From Candidatus Caldarchaeum subterraneum (GTDB lineage Archaea; Thermoproteota; Nitrososphaeria_A; Caldarchaeales; Caldarchaeaceae), in assembly GCA_937934305.1 (NCBI GenBank), contig CALHAG010000009.1, positions 1-64,000 of the forward strand: a stretch of 64,000 nucleotides of DNA, read 5' to 3'. Made by a program: the position numbers and the translations under genes. The first letter of the stretch is position 1; each line of letters starts with the position of its first letter. This document shows positions 41,587-49,841 of this stretch, one piece after another. Below the pieces are notes generated by a model. The model was given only the letters and a program-made list of their open reading frames with translations. It had not been told where the DNA came from and did no database searches.

Positions 41587-42141
41587 TCAACGGCTGGAAT
41601 TAAGGTTGATAACTATGTCGACATGTTTTGTTAGCTCCTCTACTTTCCGTCTCTCAGATGCCGAGAGACCTGTTCCAAAGTCCTCGGACAGCTTTGCTCC
41701 ATAGTAGGCCGTCGCGATGAAGGTGGAGGCTTTCTCGACATATGCAAGCAGTTCAGCTGCGTCGGCTCCGTGGAGAAATATGGTGACGTCGTTGACTGCG
41801 AGGACAGGTGTCGGATTCTGAATAAATTCATTGAATAGTCTCTTGGCGGGCTCGAGATTTGAGTGGACGTATTTTTTGAGTTCTTCCGCGTTGCATGCCA
41901 TGAGCCTAGGTGCGTAGACGTTGGGTGGTCGCTTGTAGTGGAGGCCGTCGACTTTCATGTGGTCTGTTAGTGGGCCGCCTACGTCCATTATCCGTGGGGG
42001 AGCGAGGTCTATGACGGTTATGCTGCATGGCCCCAGCTTGGTGAGAAGGCTGTGGAGTATTTGGGCGAGGAGGCTTGTTTTTCCCGAGCCTGCCTCTCCG
42101 ATGATGAGGGTTCTTTTGCCCAGCAGCTCCTCGGTGTTCAA
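41587..42141 (-). CDS. P-loop NTPase of unknown function
   Basis: A 184-residue P-loop protein with Walker A IIGEAGSGKTSLLAQ (residues 13-27) and a possible Walker B VLAVNDVTIFLH. There is no ABC signature, so it is not the ATPase of an ECF transporter. It overlaps thiW by four bases upstream and the beta-helix protein gene downstream. The family is unknown to me; GTPase-type NKxD motifs are not visible. Confidence 0.7.
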   Translation of the reverse strand: MNTEELLGKRTLIIGEAGSGKTSLLAQILHSLLTKLGPCSITVIDLAPPRIMDVGGPLTDHMKVDGLHYKRPPNVYAPRLMACNAEELKKYVHSNLEPAKRLFNEFIQNPTPVLAVNDVTIFLHGADAAELLAYVEKASTFIATAYYGAKLSEDFGTGLSASERRKVEELTKHVDIVINLNSSR

Positions 42142-42719
42142 CGCTGTCTGCGTATTGTGGCGGTGATGGCTCGAGATATAACTCCATATCTCTCTGCCGC
42201 GAGTAGGAAGAGGAATCCCGCGACAGCGCCTGTGATGGAGCTGATGGCCCAGCCTCCCCAGAGAAGCAGCAAGGCAGGCCAGAACCCGAGTGTCTCAAGG
42301 TTACGGAGCATGACTGCCGCGGGCCCAACCGCAGGCCCGATACTCGGAGCCACCACAGCGAGCGCTATTGTTCCACCAATCAATACAGTGCCTATTGGCT
42401 CTGCGAAAGCGGCCAGATACCTTAGCCGAGGGTTAGGCAATCTTCTAAGCAGGATGTAGAACAGGCCGACCAAGACCGCTCCGGGAATGCCGCCCGGGTA
42501 TGCGAACACCGTCCCCGTTCCCAGCGCAATCCGCACCGTTCCAACTATGATTGCGACGAGAGCTCCCCAGAGCGGGCCCAGCAGAACCCCGGAGAGTACG
42601 TTGATGAAATGCTGGCCCGGAAAAGCTCTTGACCCGAGCCATTCAAACATCATGGGCGATATTACTATACCGAGAGCGCTCAAGGCCGATGCCAGAGCTA
42701 CTTTTTTGGAGAGGTTCAT
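42138..42719 (-). CDS. thiW: ThiW-like ECF transporter S component (thiamine precursor)
   Basis: A 193-residue membrane protein with five or six helices, the size and shape of an ECF substrate-binding S component. The FPGQHFINVLSGVLLGPLWG and TVFAYPGGIPGAVLVGL segments fit the ThiW family, which is linked to hydroxyethylthiazole or thiamine precursor uptake. A shared ECF energising module is required but is not in this window. It leads a five-gene minus-strand unit that contains thiDN, which supports the substrate assignment. Confidence 0.85.
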   Translation of the reverse strand: MNLSKKVALASALSALGIVISPMMFEWLGSRAFPGQHFINVLSGVLLGPLWGALVAIIVGTVRIALGTGTVFAYPGGIPGAVLVGLFYILLRRLPNPRLRYLAAFAEPIGTVLIGGTIALAVVAPSIGPAVGPAAVMLRNLETLGFWPALLLLWGGWAISSITGAVAGFLFLLAAERYGVISRAITATIRRQR

Positions 42720-42764
42720 GCAACCATGGTTTTTCCAGAGAATATAAGGATATGAATAAGTGGC

Positions 42765-43181
42765 TTATTTCCAGACCCAGTAGTTGCTGGTCAAGTAGTT
42801 GACAGCCATGCCAGCCAACACACCCACGATGTTGGAAACCAGATAAAATATCCCCAGGAAATCGGTTAGAAGATAGAGGATGCTTAGCGAGGTTATGGTT
42901 CCCGCTATTCTTGAGCCGTGGAACCTGAGGAGGCGTCCGAGTATGCCGCTGGGCCCTGCTCTGTCTCGGAAGGTCCAGTATTCGTTGAGGAAAAAGTTGT
43001 TGAGAATCGAGATTTCAAGGCTTATCGCGGCGGCTATTAGATAAAGCCTCTCGCCAAAGACATAGTTTGTGAGCAGGAAAAGCGCTACCGTGTTGACGAC
43101 GAGGCCGACGCCGCCCACCACACTAAACTTGATGAGCCTCGGGATATCTAAGCTCCTCAGAAAACTTCTCATTCCTTTCAC
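42765..43181 (-). CDS. GtrA-family membrane protein
   Basis: A 138-residue protein with four membrane helices and the GtrA pattern KFSVVGGVGLVVNTVALFLL, ISILNNFFLNEYWTFRDR and a final helix followed by NYWVWK. GtrA proteins are thought to flip lipid-linked sugars or help in cell-surface polysaccharide synthesis. It overlaps the Y-family polymerase gene by four bases, without an evident functional link. Confidence 0.9.
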   Translation of the reverse strand: MKGMRSFLRSLDIPRLIKFSVVGGVGLVVNTVALFLLTNYVFGERLYLIAAAISLEISILNNFFLNEYWTFRDRAGPSGILGRLLRFHGSRIAGTITSLSILYLLTDFLGIFYLVSNIVGVLAGMAVNYLTSNYWVWK

Positions 43182-44269
43182 CCTTCCGAGAAGATGTTGA
43201 GGCTTGTCTGGCCTGAGACAGGTTTAAGCCCTGAGAACCTCACTCCAACACGTCTGAGCATCATTTTCTCATCTGTTTCGAGAAGCTTTGTTAAGAGAAG
43301 GCGGAGGCTTCTCAACACTTCGTCGAGAGTTGCTCCCAAACGTATGTCAGCCTGTCGAGTGATTGTTTCAAGGCGCGTGGTTATCGCTATCAACCCTATC
43401 TTTGAGGCGAAAAACTTCGACGACGCAAGCCTCGAGTAAGCTTCTGAAGTAGCTGCTGCAAGCGTCTCCATGACCTCTTCGACTTCGCGGGTGTTCCGTT
43501 TAAGGGTGACTATTTTGCTCAACTGCTTAGGCGGAGGCCTCTCCTCTATAACCTCGTCATAAATTCCTCTTGAAGCTAGGTAGAGGTATTGGGCTTTCTT
43601 TGGCCCGAAAAGTTCCTCAAGTTTCTCCAGACTTTGGCGGGAGAGGTCGCCGATTGTTTTGATTTGGTGTTCGGCGAGGAGTGTCTCTGTTTTGGCTCCT
43701 ATGCCGGGGAGGTTTTTGACAGGCAGGTCTCGTAGAAATTCTTCCACATTTTCGGGTTTCACGACTGTGAGGCCGTCGGGCTTCGAGTAATCCGCCGCCA
43801 TCTTCGCTATGACGCGGTTGGGGCCCACTCCGATGCTGCATGTTAAACCAAAGTTTGCTCGGATAATTTCCTTGACTTTTTTCGCGAATTTCTCGGCCTC
43901 GATGTAGTCTCCTCCCACGGCTTGTGTAATGTCCATCACGGCCTCGTCAATGCTCTCGACTCGGAGTGGTGTGTTGAATTTTTTGAGGTTGGCCATGATT
44001 TGACGCGAAACAGTTGCGTAGTGTTCAAGCCGCACTGGAAGGATTACGGATTCTTCTGGTAGAAGTTTCTTGGCAGCTTTGATTGGCATTCCTGCTTTTA
44101 CGCCGAATCTTCTCGCGACATAGTTTGCTGAACTCACTACCCCGCTGTCAGAGGTTCTTCCTGAAAAGACGCATACACAGAGCGGCTTTCCCCTCAGCTC
44201 AGGGTTCTCAACCTCCTCAACCTGAGCGAAAAAATAGTCAAGGTCCAGGAAAAGCACAATCCGCGGCAA
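43178..44269 (-). CDS. dbh: Y-family DNA polymerase IV (Dpo4/Dbh)
   Basis: A translesion polymerase of about 363 residues. Motif LFLDLDYFFAQVEE is at the N-terminus, VESIDEAVMD is the second catalytic motif, and LPGIGAKTETLL is the helix-hairpin-helix of the thumb. The C-terminal QTSLNIFSEG fits a PCNA-interacting box (QxxLxxF). The open frame starts far upstream, but the fold starts only at about 44260. TTG 44269 is 26 bases from a shared TATA box, and GTG 44257 is an alternative. Diverges from the HDAC-like gene. Confidence 0.93.
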   Translation of the reverse strand: MPRIVLFLDLDYFFAQVEEVENPELRGKPLCVCVFSGRTSDSGVVSSANYVARRFGVKAGMPIKAAKKLLPEESVILPVRLEHYATVSRQIMANLKKFNTPLRVESIDEAVMDITQAVGGDYIEAEKFAKKVKEIIRANFGLTCSIGVGPNRVIAKMAADYSKPDGLTVVKPENVEEFLRDLPVKNLPGIGAKTETLLAEHQIKTIGDLSRQSLEKLEELFGPKKAQYLYLASRGIYDEVIEERPPPKQLSKIVTLKRNTREVEEVMETLAAATSEAYSRLASSKFFASKIGLIAITTRLETITRQADIRLGATLDEVLRSLRLLLTKLLETDEKMMLRRVGVRFSGLKPVSGQTSLNIFSEG

Positions 44270-44294
44270 TTCCGGAAACTCTTCTTCGGAACGG

Positions 44295-44302
44295 TATAAA
44301 AG
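44295..44302. promoter_or_regulatory. Shared TATA box between the Y-family polymerase and HDAC-like genes
   Basis: TATAAAAG on the plus strand is 24-31 bases before the HDAC-like ATG at 44326. The same A/T core read on the minus strand is 26-33 bases before the polymerase TTG at 44269. The 56-base spacer contains no second good box, so one TATA may serve both directions. Confidence 0.55.
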
Positions 44303-44325
44303 CCTCCACGCAATACATAGAGGTG

Positions 44326-45276
44326 ATGCGTAGGATAGGGCTTGCTCGGGGACCTGAGCTTTTTCTATATAGTTTTCCCGAGCCGCATCCCTTGAACAGG
44401 ATAAGGCTTGAGGCTTTCTACCAGAAGATTGACAGTGAAGGAAAAGAATTGCAGGGCTTATTATTTGTCGAGCCTGAAAAAGCGGGGAAAGGTGATGTAA
44501 CGCTTTTCCACACACCTTCCTATGTGGAGTTTGTTGAAGAAAGATGCAGGGTGGGAAGAGGTTACCTCGACTACGGTGACACACCCGCTTTCCCAGGATG
44601 TTTCGAAGCTGCTTCATACGTCGTTGGAACTACGCTTAAGCTATTACGCATGATTCTCTCCGGCGAGATTTCAGCAGGATTCAACCCCATGGGCGGCCTG
44701 CATCACGCGAGACGGGACAGAGCGGGCGGGTTCTGCATATTTAACGACGCCGGCGTAGCCATCGAATATCTCCTCAGACGCGAAAACATACGGAACGTTG
44801 CCTATGTAGACATCGACGCGCATCATGGAGACGGTGTCTGCTACGACTTCTACAGCGAAAAGCGTGTGATATTCGCCGACATTCATCAAGATGGGCGTAC
44901 ACTTTACCCCGGGACAGGGTTTAGAAACGAGACAGGCGAAGGTGAGGCGCGTGGAACTAAGCTCAACATTCCGCTGATGCCCTACTCGGGTGATGAAGAG
45001 TTTTTCCAAGCATTTCAGGAGGTTGAACAGTTTCTCGAGAAACATGAATTCGACTTTCTGCTGCTTCAGTGTGGTGCTGATGGGTTGATGGGAGACCCGC
45101 TTACAAACCTTCAATACTCCGCTAAAGCCCATAGCTACGCGGCTTCGAGGCTTCTCAAAATCGCTGAGAAAAAGTGTGGAGGCAGGATTCTTGCGATGGG
45201 TGGCGGAGGATATGACCCTGTGAATGTGGCGCATGCGTGGACGGCCGTTGTGAAGGCGTTTGCCGAGCAGGGTTAG
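44326..45276 (+). CDS. Histone deacetylase superfamily hydrolase
   Basis: A 316-residue arginase-fold zinc hydrolase of the HDAC/AcuC/APAH group. The active-site string HHARRDRAGGFCIFND is followed by YVDIDAHHGDG, carrying the Asp and His zinc ligands, and LLQCGADGLMGDP, with the second aspartate; the closing loop is AMGGGGYDP. The substrate could be an acetylated protein, acetylpolyamine or a small molecule. The ATG at 44326, with AGAGGTG just ahead, is the first start that gives a normal length; the frame upstream overlaps the polymerase gene. Confidence 0.93.
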   Translation: MRRIGLARGPELFLYSFPEPHPLNRIRLEAFYQKIDSEGKELQGLLFVEPEKAGKGDVTLFHTPSYVEFVEERCRVGRGYLDYGDTPAFPGCFEAASYVVGTTLKLLRMILSGEISAGFNPMGGLHHARRDRAGGFCIFNDAGVAIEYLLRRENIRNVAYVDIDAHHGDGVCYDFYSEKRVIFADIHQDGRTLYPGTGFRNETGEGEARGTKLNIPLMPYSGDEEFFQAFQEVEQFLEKHEFDFLLLQCGADGLMGDPLTNLQYSAKAHSYAASRLLKIAEKKCGGRILAMGGGGYDPVNVAHAWTAVVKAFAEQG

Positions 45277-45892
45277 GGTTGGGAAGAAGGGTATAAGGGC
45301 ACTCGGTGTCGCCGAGAGCTTTAGAAAGAGACTGGGTTCACGGGCTGTTCTGGCGGGTGTAGTGATGAGGTCGGATATGTTGGTGGACGGGTTTGTCTTC
45401 GGCGCCTGCACCGTCGGTGGAATGGACTCCACCGAGGGGGTTATCGAGATGTGGCGGCGTCTCGGCCGCATGGATATAAACGTGGTCCTGTTGAGCGGAA
45501 GCGTCATCAGCTGGTTCAACGTCGTCGACCTCAACAAGCTTCATCAAGCAATCAACATTCCATTGATATGCATCAGCTACCGCGACTCCCATGGCCTCGA
45601 TGAGGTTTTTAGGAAAAGGTTTCCGAGTGACTGGGAGCAGCGTCTCAGTGTTCACCGTAGCAACGGTGAGAGAAGCGACATTGTTCTGAGGACAGGCTAC
45701 AAAGTCTATGTGAGATGCTTTGGTCTACTGCCCGCCGATGCAAAAAACGTTCTCGACAAGTTCACGGTCGACGGCCGCTATCCCGAGCCCGTCAGACTGG
45801 CTAAGCTTCTCGCAAGAAGCGCGTTAAACTATCTTGAGCCTTTTCTCGGCCCTGAAGCCGGGTTCGCTGACGTAGGCGGGGAAACTACTTGA
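45260..45892 (+). CDS. DUF99 family protein (endonuclease V-like, 'endonuclease dU')
   Basis: A 210-residue protein with the DUF99 pattern: GVAESFRKRLGSRAVLAGVV, VDGFVFGACTVGGMDSTEGV, LNKLHQAINIPLICISYRDS and 'RSALNYLEPF'. The family has a fold close to endonuclease V and has been annotated as an endonuclease acting on deoxyuridine. A role in DNA repair fits the Y-family polymerase two genes away. The start is TTG at 45260, overlapping the HDAC-like gene by 17 bases. The 3' end overlaps the convergent gene by 69 bases. Confidence 0.85.
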   Translation: MPSRVRVGKKGIRALGVAESFRKRLGSRAVLAGVVMRSDMLVDGFVFGACTVGGMDSTEGVIEMWRRLGRMDINVVLLSGSVISWFNVVDLNKLHQAINIPLICISYRDSHGLDEVFRKRFPSDWEQRLSVHRSNGERSDIVLRTGYKVYVRCFGLLPADAKNVLDKFTVDGRYPEPVRLAKLLARSALNYLEPFLGPEAGFADVGGETT

Positions 45893-46873
45893 CAAAACCT
45901 CCACACCCTCGCTGAAAACAGACCCCTCTCCCAAGACAGAGTTCTCCAAATATGAGTCTGGACCGAGAAAACACTTCTCCAGGACAACAGAACCCCTTAC
46001 CCTGCTTCCGCTGCCGATGAATGAGCCTCTGCAGACGTAGCAGGGCCCCTCCAAAACCGAGCCCGATTCTATCACGCATCCTTCCTCAACCATGACCGGG
46101 CCCTTTATCTCAACGGCCTCCCCCAACAAGGCCCCCTCATCTATGGAGAATGCTTCACCGAGCAAGTTGCTCAGGTAAACATGGTTAACTTTGAGGTAGT
46201 CGGCGGGCAGTCCGACATCAAACCACCAACCTCTATCAAACACCTTCACACCTACAACGTGTCCCTGGGCAGCCATCTGGTTGACTGCGTCGGTCAGCTC
46301 TATCTCGCCGCGTTCAGAGAAACCCACCTGCTCGAGGGCTTTGAAGATGTGTTTGCTGAAGATGTATATGCCTGCATTGACTATTTTTCCCGCGCCCGTC
46401 TTCTCCTCTATCTTGACCAGCCGTTCTCCCTCAAGCTTGATGGAGCCAAATCTCCTGCTCTCCTCCATCTCAACAGCCGCCAAAACGCTGTCGAACCCGC
46501 CCCTACGCCAAAAACCCAGCAACCGTCGCAGAACCTCATCGTTTACTGTGACGTCGCCATAAACCACGAGAAAAACATCCTCATCCTCCAAAAACTCTCT
46601 ACACTCTTTCAAAGCCTGGCCCGTGCCGAGAAGCTTCTTCTGCTCGATGAAAGTTAGCCGGGGTCTATGTAGTCTCTTGAGGGCCTCCACCGCATCTTGT
46701 CCATGGTATCCGACAAGAACGCCGACATCATCTATTCCAGCCGCGAAAAGGGCCTCGACAACCCATCTAATCAACGGCTTACCCGCGACGGGCAAAACAT
46801 GCTTAGGCCTGTTGACAGTCAGAGGCCTCAGCCTCTTACCGTAGCCAGCCGCGAAAACCACCGCTTTCAACAA
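45824..46873 (-). CDS. Sugar-1-phosphate nucleotidyltransferase with left-handed beta-helix
   Basis: A 349-residue enzyme with the NTP-binding motif FAAGYGKRLRPLTVNRPKHVLPVAGKPL, shortened here to GYGKRLRPLT, and a second motif GWWFDVGLPADY. The C-terminus (about residues 235-349) is a hexapeptide beta-helix (GALLGEAVEIKGPVMVEEGC). This is the layout of archaeal glucose-1-phosphate thymidylyltransferases and the bifunctional GlmU-like enzymes; the sugar and nucleotide are uncertain. The start is TTG at 46873. The last 69 bases overlap DUF99 on the opposite strand. Confidence 0.9.
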   Translation of the reverse strand: MLKAVVFAAGYGKRLRPLTVNRPKHVLPVAGKPLIRWVVEALFAAGIDDVGVLVGYHGQDAVEALKRLHRPRLTFIEQKKLLGTGQALKECREFLEDEDVFLVVYGDVTVNDEVLRRLLGFWRRGGFDSVLAAVEMEESRRFGSIKLEGERLVKIEEKTGAGKIVNAGIYIFSKHIFKALEQVGFSERGEIELTDAVNQMAAQGHVVGVKVFDRGWWFDVGLPADYLKVNHVYLSNLLGEAFSIDEGALLGEAVEIKGPVMVEEGCVIESGSVLEGPCYVCRGSFIGSGSRVRGSVVLEKCFLGPDSYLENSVLGEGSVFSEGVEVLSSSFPAYVSEPGFRAEKRLKIV

Positions 46874-46881
46874 ATTATTAC

Positions 46882-46889
46882 TTTAAAAA
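46882..46889 (+). promoter_or_regulatory. TATA box for dph5-ribL
   Basis: TTTAAAAA is 26-33 bases before the dph5 ATG at 46915, with no ribosome-binding site between, so the message is likely leaderless. Confidence 0.55.
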
Positions 46890-46914
46890 CGCCTTATCAA
46901 GATACTTTCGCGGA

Positions 46915-47922
46915 ATGGCTCTCACTTTTGTCGGCGGTGGATTGGGCAGGTTTGAGCATCTGACCCTCGAGGCACTAGAAACCATAAAGAGTGTGGAGAA
47001 AATCTATGTGGACACTTATACGAGCTTCTGGGCAGATGACTTCCTCGACAAGCTGAGAGAGACCGCGGGCCATGTTGTTGTAGCCGACCGGAAAATGCTC
47101 GAGGACAACGTTCACAAGCTTGTCTCAGAGGCCGTGGAAAATGAGATAGCTTTGCTGACGCCAGGAGACCCGTTCATAGCCACAACCCACCTCTCCATAA
47201 GAACAATCGCACACAGGAAAAACGTTGCAGTAAAAGTTGTTCACGGCGTTTCAGCGGTCTCCGCCGCAGTAAGCTCCTCGGGCCTCCACGTCTACAAGTT
47301 CGGCAAAACAGCCACCATCCCGAAAACAACCGACTCCAACATGCTACACGAAGTATTCAAAACAATCGAGACAAACCTCTCAAACAACCTCCACACCCTA
47401 CTCCTCCTAGACACATCAGACCAAGGCCTAACAGTACCAGAAGCAGTAAAACAGCTGCTGGACTACTCAAAACAACACGGCAAATCCTTTATAAACCAAA
47501 ACACGCTCATGGTTGCTCTAGCGAGGCTCGGATTCCCCGACAACGTAACCCTGGCCGCCCCCGCCGAGAAACTCATCTCACACAATTTTCCACCGCCACC
47601 GCACTCAATCATCATACCATCAAGCCTCCACTTCACAGAGGAAGAAATACTACAAACTTTCCACAAGGGTCCTTTAAACACCGCGGAAAACCCGTTAAAA
47701 AGTAGAGTAATGAACTATGTCTCAAAATGCCGGAGAATAATTGCCGAGCTAAGCCGCGTCCATGAGCAGACAGACTATCTTGGATACGTTTCAAGATATG
47801 TGGAGGATGCTGAGCGCTTCATCAGGGATGGTAAAATGGCTGACGCTCTTCTGGCGATAGGTTATGCGGAGGGCTTGCTTGACGCTTTGAGACTCAGGGG
47901 AGAGGTGAGGTTTACTTGGTGA
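46915..47922 (+). CDS. dphB: Diphthine synthase fused to a C-terminal DUF357-like domain
   Basis: A 335-residue protein. Residues 1 to about 255 are the SAM-dependent Dph5 methyltransferase (FVGGGLGRFEHLTLEALETI, LTPGDPFIATTH, VHGVSAVSAAVSSSGLHVYKFG), which trimethylates the diphthamide precursor on elongation factor 2. The last 75 residues form a helical hairpin, with RYVEDAERFIRDGKMADALL and IGYAEGLLDALR, matching DUF357, normally a separate small archaeal protein. The gene overlaps ribL by four bases. No frameshift is needed to explain the fusion. Confidence 0.9.
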   Translation: MALTFVGGGLGRFEHLTLEALETIKSVEKIYVDTYTSFWADDFLDKLRETAGHVVVADRKMLEDNVHKLVSEAVENEIALLTPGDPFIATTHLSIRTIAHRKNVAVKVVHGVSAVSAAVSSSGLHVYKFGKTATIPKTTDSNMLHEVFKTIETNLSNNLHTLLLLDTSDQGLTVPEAVKQLLDYSKQHGKSFINQNTLMVALARLGFPDNVTLAAPAEKLISHNFPPPPHSIIIPSSLHFTEEEILQTFHKGPLNTAENPLKSRVMNYVSKCRRIIAELSRVHEQTDYLGYVSRYVEDAERFIRDGKMADALLAIGYAEGLLDALRLRGEVRFTW

Positions 47923-48365
47923 AGAGCAGAACTGTTCTAACGACGGGGGCTTTCGACATCCTTCATCTCGGACACATGCTCATGTTAAAGGATGCCAAAA
48001 AACTCGCAGGCCCACGTGGGAAACTAGTAGTGGTGGTGGCATCAGATAAAACAGTGAGACGTAACAAAGGACGTTCACCCATCTTTGGTGCACGTGAAAG
48101 GAGAAGAATGCTCCAATTCCTCAAGCCGGTTGACGAAGTGTTAATCGGCTACGACCCGGTTTCTTTTGAAAAAATTTTGAAGAAAGTTAGGCCGGACATC
48201 GTCGCGTTTGGCTATGACCAGCGGAGAATTCGCGACCAGTTTATGAGATTCTGCCGAGAGAGAAAGATTAAGGTTAGGGTTGTGACGCTTAGGAAGCATA
48301 GCGTGAATCCTGTGAGCAGCAGCGACGTCGTTAAACGGGTTCTACGCCTCGGAAAGCGCGTATGA
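47919..48365 (+). CDS. ribL: FAD synthetase / FMN adenylyltransferase RibL
   Basis: A 148-residue nucleotidyltransferase of the cytidylyltransferase fold with TTGAFDILHLGHMLMLKDA (HxGH) and SPIFGARERRRML. RibL adenylylates FMN to FAD in archaea. The neighbour ribK, convergent and overlapping by 24 bases, makes FMN, so the two genes cover the last two steps of FAD synthesis. The start is GTG at 47919, in the overlap with dph5; TTG 47916 is an alternative. Confidence 0.9.
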   Translation: MKSRTVLTTGAFDILHLGHMLMLKDAKKLAGPRGKLVVVVASDKTVRRNKGRSPIFGARERRRMLQFLKPVDEVLIGYDPVSFEKILKKVRPDIVAFGYDQRRIRDQFMRFCRERKIKVRVVTLRKHSVNPVSSSDVVKRVLRLGKRV

Positions 48366-49082
48366 TGTCTTCAACCCTTCATAGAATATTTTTGGCTGGA
48401 GTGTTGCCGAGATTTTGACGAGTGAGCCGTCGACTAGGCCCAGTTTCTCGCGGAGGTTGTGTTGGGCTATGAGTTCTGCGACTGAGTTGTCGTAGAGGGT
48501 GCGTTCGGGGAAAATCATGAACGCGGGCTCTGTGTCGTTTACGGTTACCCTTACTGCTTTGACGTCTCCGTATGTTCTTTTCTCGTCTCTGAAGCCGTGT
48601 ATCTTTATGTCGGCGTACTTCTGGAGAAGCATCTTGTTTTCTATCGAGTCTTTCGAGAGCAAGGTGATGTTCAAGGTTCCGGGGTAGGGGATGAACCCGA
48701 GTTTCTCCTGCATCTGCTTGACATAGTTGGGAAGAGACATGTAGTAGACGCCTTCACCGTAGCCCGTGAAAACTCTTCCCTCGAGAACGACCTTGACAGG
48801 CCTCTCGAAAATCATTTTCAATGTAAGGTATAGGTCAAGCAGCCTTGCAACACCTTTCTGCGTTAACTTGACGTAGCTTGTTCGGCCAACAACCCGCCGC
48901 TCAATCAACCCCTCCTTCTCAAGAAGTATCAGAAGCCTCGATGCCGACTGCTGACTAGTTGAGAACTGCCTAGAAAGTATGGGGGTGGTGATTTTCAGGC
49001 TTGAGGTTATAGCCCCTGCCTCTGCAAGGTATATCAACACTCTTTCTCGGAGAGAGAGGTTTGCCACGTCACCATTTTCCAA
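48342..49082 (-). CDS. ribK: CTP-dependent riboflavin kinase RibK with N-terminal winged helix
   Basis: A 246-residue protein. Residues 1-100 form a winged helix-turn-helix (SQQSASRLLILLEKEGLIERR); residues 105-246 are the archaeal riboflavin kinase (DUF120), with GRVFTGYGEGVYYMSL, YPGTLNITLL and the final LREKLGLVDGSLVKI. The kinase uses CTP to make FMN. The winged-helix part suggests that it also acts as a repressor that senses flavin, as for archaeal RbkR proteins. It overlaps ribL convergently. Confidence 0.93.
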   Translation of the reverse strand: MENGDVANLSLRERVLIYLAEAGAITSSLKITTPILSRQFSTSQQSASRLLILLEKEGLIERRVVGRTSYVKLTQKGVARLLDLYLTLKMIFERPVKVVLEGRVFTGYGEGVYYMSLPNYVKQMQEKLGFIPYPGTLNITLLSKDSIENKMLLQKYADIKIHGFRDEKRTYGDVKAVRVTVNDTEPAFMIFPERTLYDNSVAELIAQHNLREKLGLVDGSLVKISATLQPKIFYEGLKTSYALSEA

Positions 49083-49150
49083 TCCTTCAGCTTGATTTAA
49101 ACATAAGAACCGGTTTAAACGGGGTGAAAAATCGGCGTAACGACGAGAAA

Positions 49151-49780
49151 TTAAACCGTTATTGATTCTTCTGCCTCGAGACCTTTCTGGGTGTAAAGTA
49201 GTAGGTCTATCCCGTTTCCGCTGCCGGCGTCTCTAGCTATAGAAGCTTTGATGGCTTTGGCAGCGAGGTCTCTTATCTCAGTAGCTGACATATCTTTCCG
49301 GTACAGGTTCTCGATTACTCCGACAGCAACCTCCGCACCCGTGCCGACCACCGCGTAATCGTCCTCTATCATCGAGCCAAGAGGGTCGAGGACAATTACA
49401 TGCGGGCCCTGAGAATCGATGCCGCCAACAATCGTCTCCATAAAGTAGGGGAAGTATCTGTTTCCGAATAGGTTCCATGAGAGTATCTTGGCCACGGTTT
49501 TTACACTGGGTTCGACGCCTTGCTCGAGCCTGTAGAGGTTGACGACCGCTGTAACCTCTTTAATCATGTTCTGCATGTCGGCGACGACTCCTGCGCATGC
49601 CGCTCCAACGTTGTTGCTTATTTTGAAGACTTTTCTCGCCTGTTTTGACATCACGAAGTAGCCATAGGCAAATCTTTTCTCAGCAGCTATCACGACGCTG
49701 TCTTTACCCCTTATCCCCAGGGTTGTGGCGCCGGGGTAGTAGAGTGGGGCAGCCATGTCAGTATCCCGTGGCATCATCAT
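49151..49780 (-). CDS. psmB: Proteasome beta subunit, catalytic Thr replaced
   Basis: A 209-residue 20S proteasome beta subunit. The usual TTTVGI start of the mature chain appears as GATTLGI at residues 17-23, so Ala18 stands at the position of the catalytic Thr1. Other parts are normal: AAEKRFAYGYFVMSKQARKVF with the lysine of the active site, GGIDSQGPHVIVLDPLG and DAGSGNGIDLLLY. It resembles the unprocessed, non-catalytic-like beta subunit of Sulfolobus, so an active beta partner should be elsewhere. A minus-strand TATA-like site (49791-49798) would suit the Met at 49756 better than 49780. Confidence 0.92.
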   Translation of the reverse strand: MMMPRDTDMAAPLYYPGATTLGIRGKDSVVIAAEKRFAYGYFVMSKQARKVFKISNNVGAACAGVVADMQNMIKEVTAVVNLYRLEQGVEPSVKTVAKILSWNLFGNRYFPYFMETIVGGIDSQGPHVIVLDPLGSMIEDDYAVVGTGAEVAVGVIENLYRKDMSATEIRDLAAKAIKASIARDAGSGNGIDLLLYTQKGLEAEESITV

Positions 49781-49841
49781 CTCGAGTAACTAATATAGGT
49801 TCGCGTCAACCATAAATCAAGTCAACACCGACATAGCCTTG

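Noticed and set aside
44083-44325. N-terminal extension of the HDAC-like frame.
   Set aside because: It overlaps the Y-family polymerase gene on the other strand, has a basic low-quality composition, and a TATA box precedes the inner ATG.
44270-44617. Long N-terminal extension of the Y-family polymerase frame.
   Set aside because: The polymerase fold begins at about 44260, and the extra part is the reverse of the HDAC-like gene.
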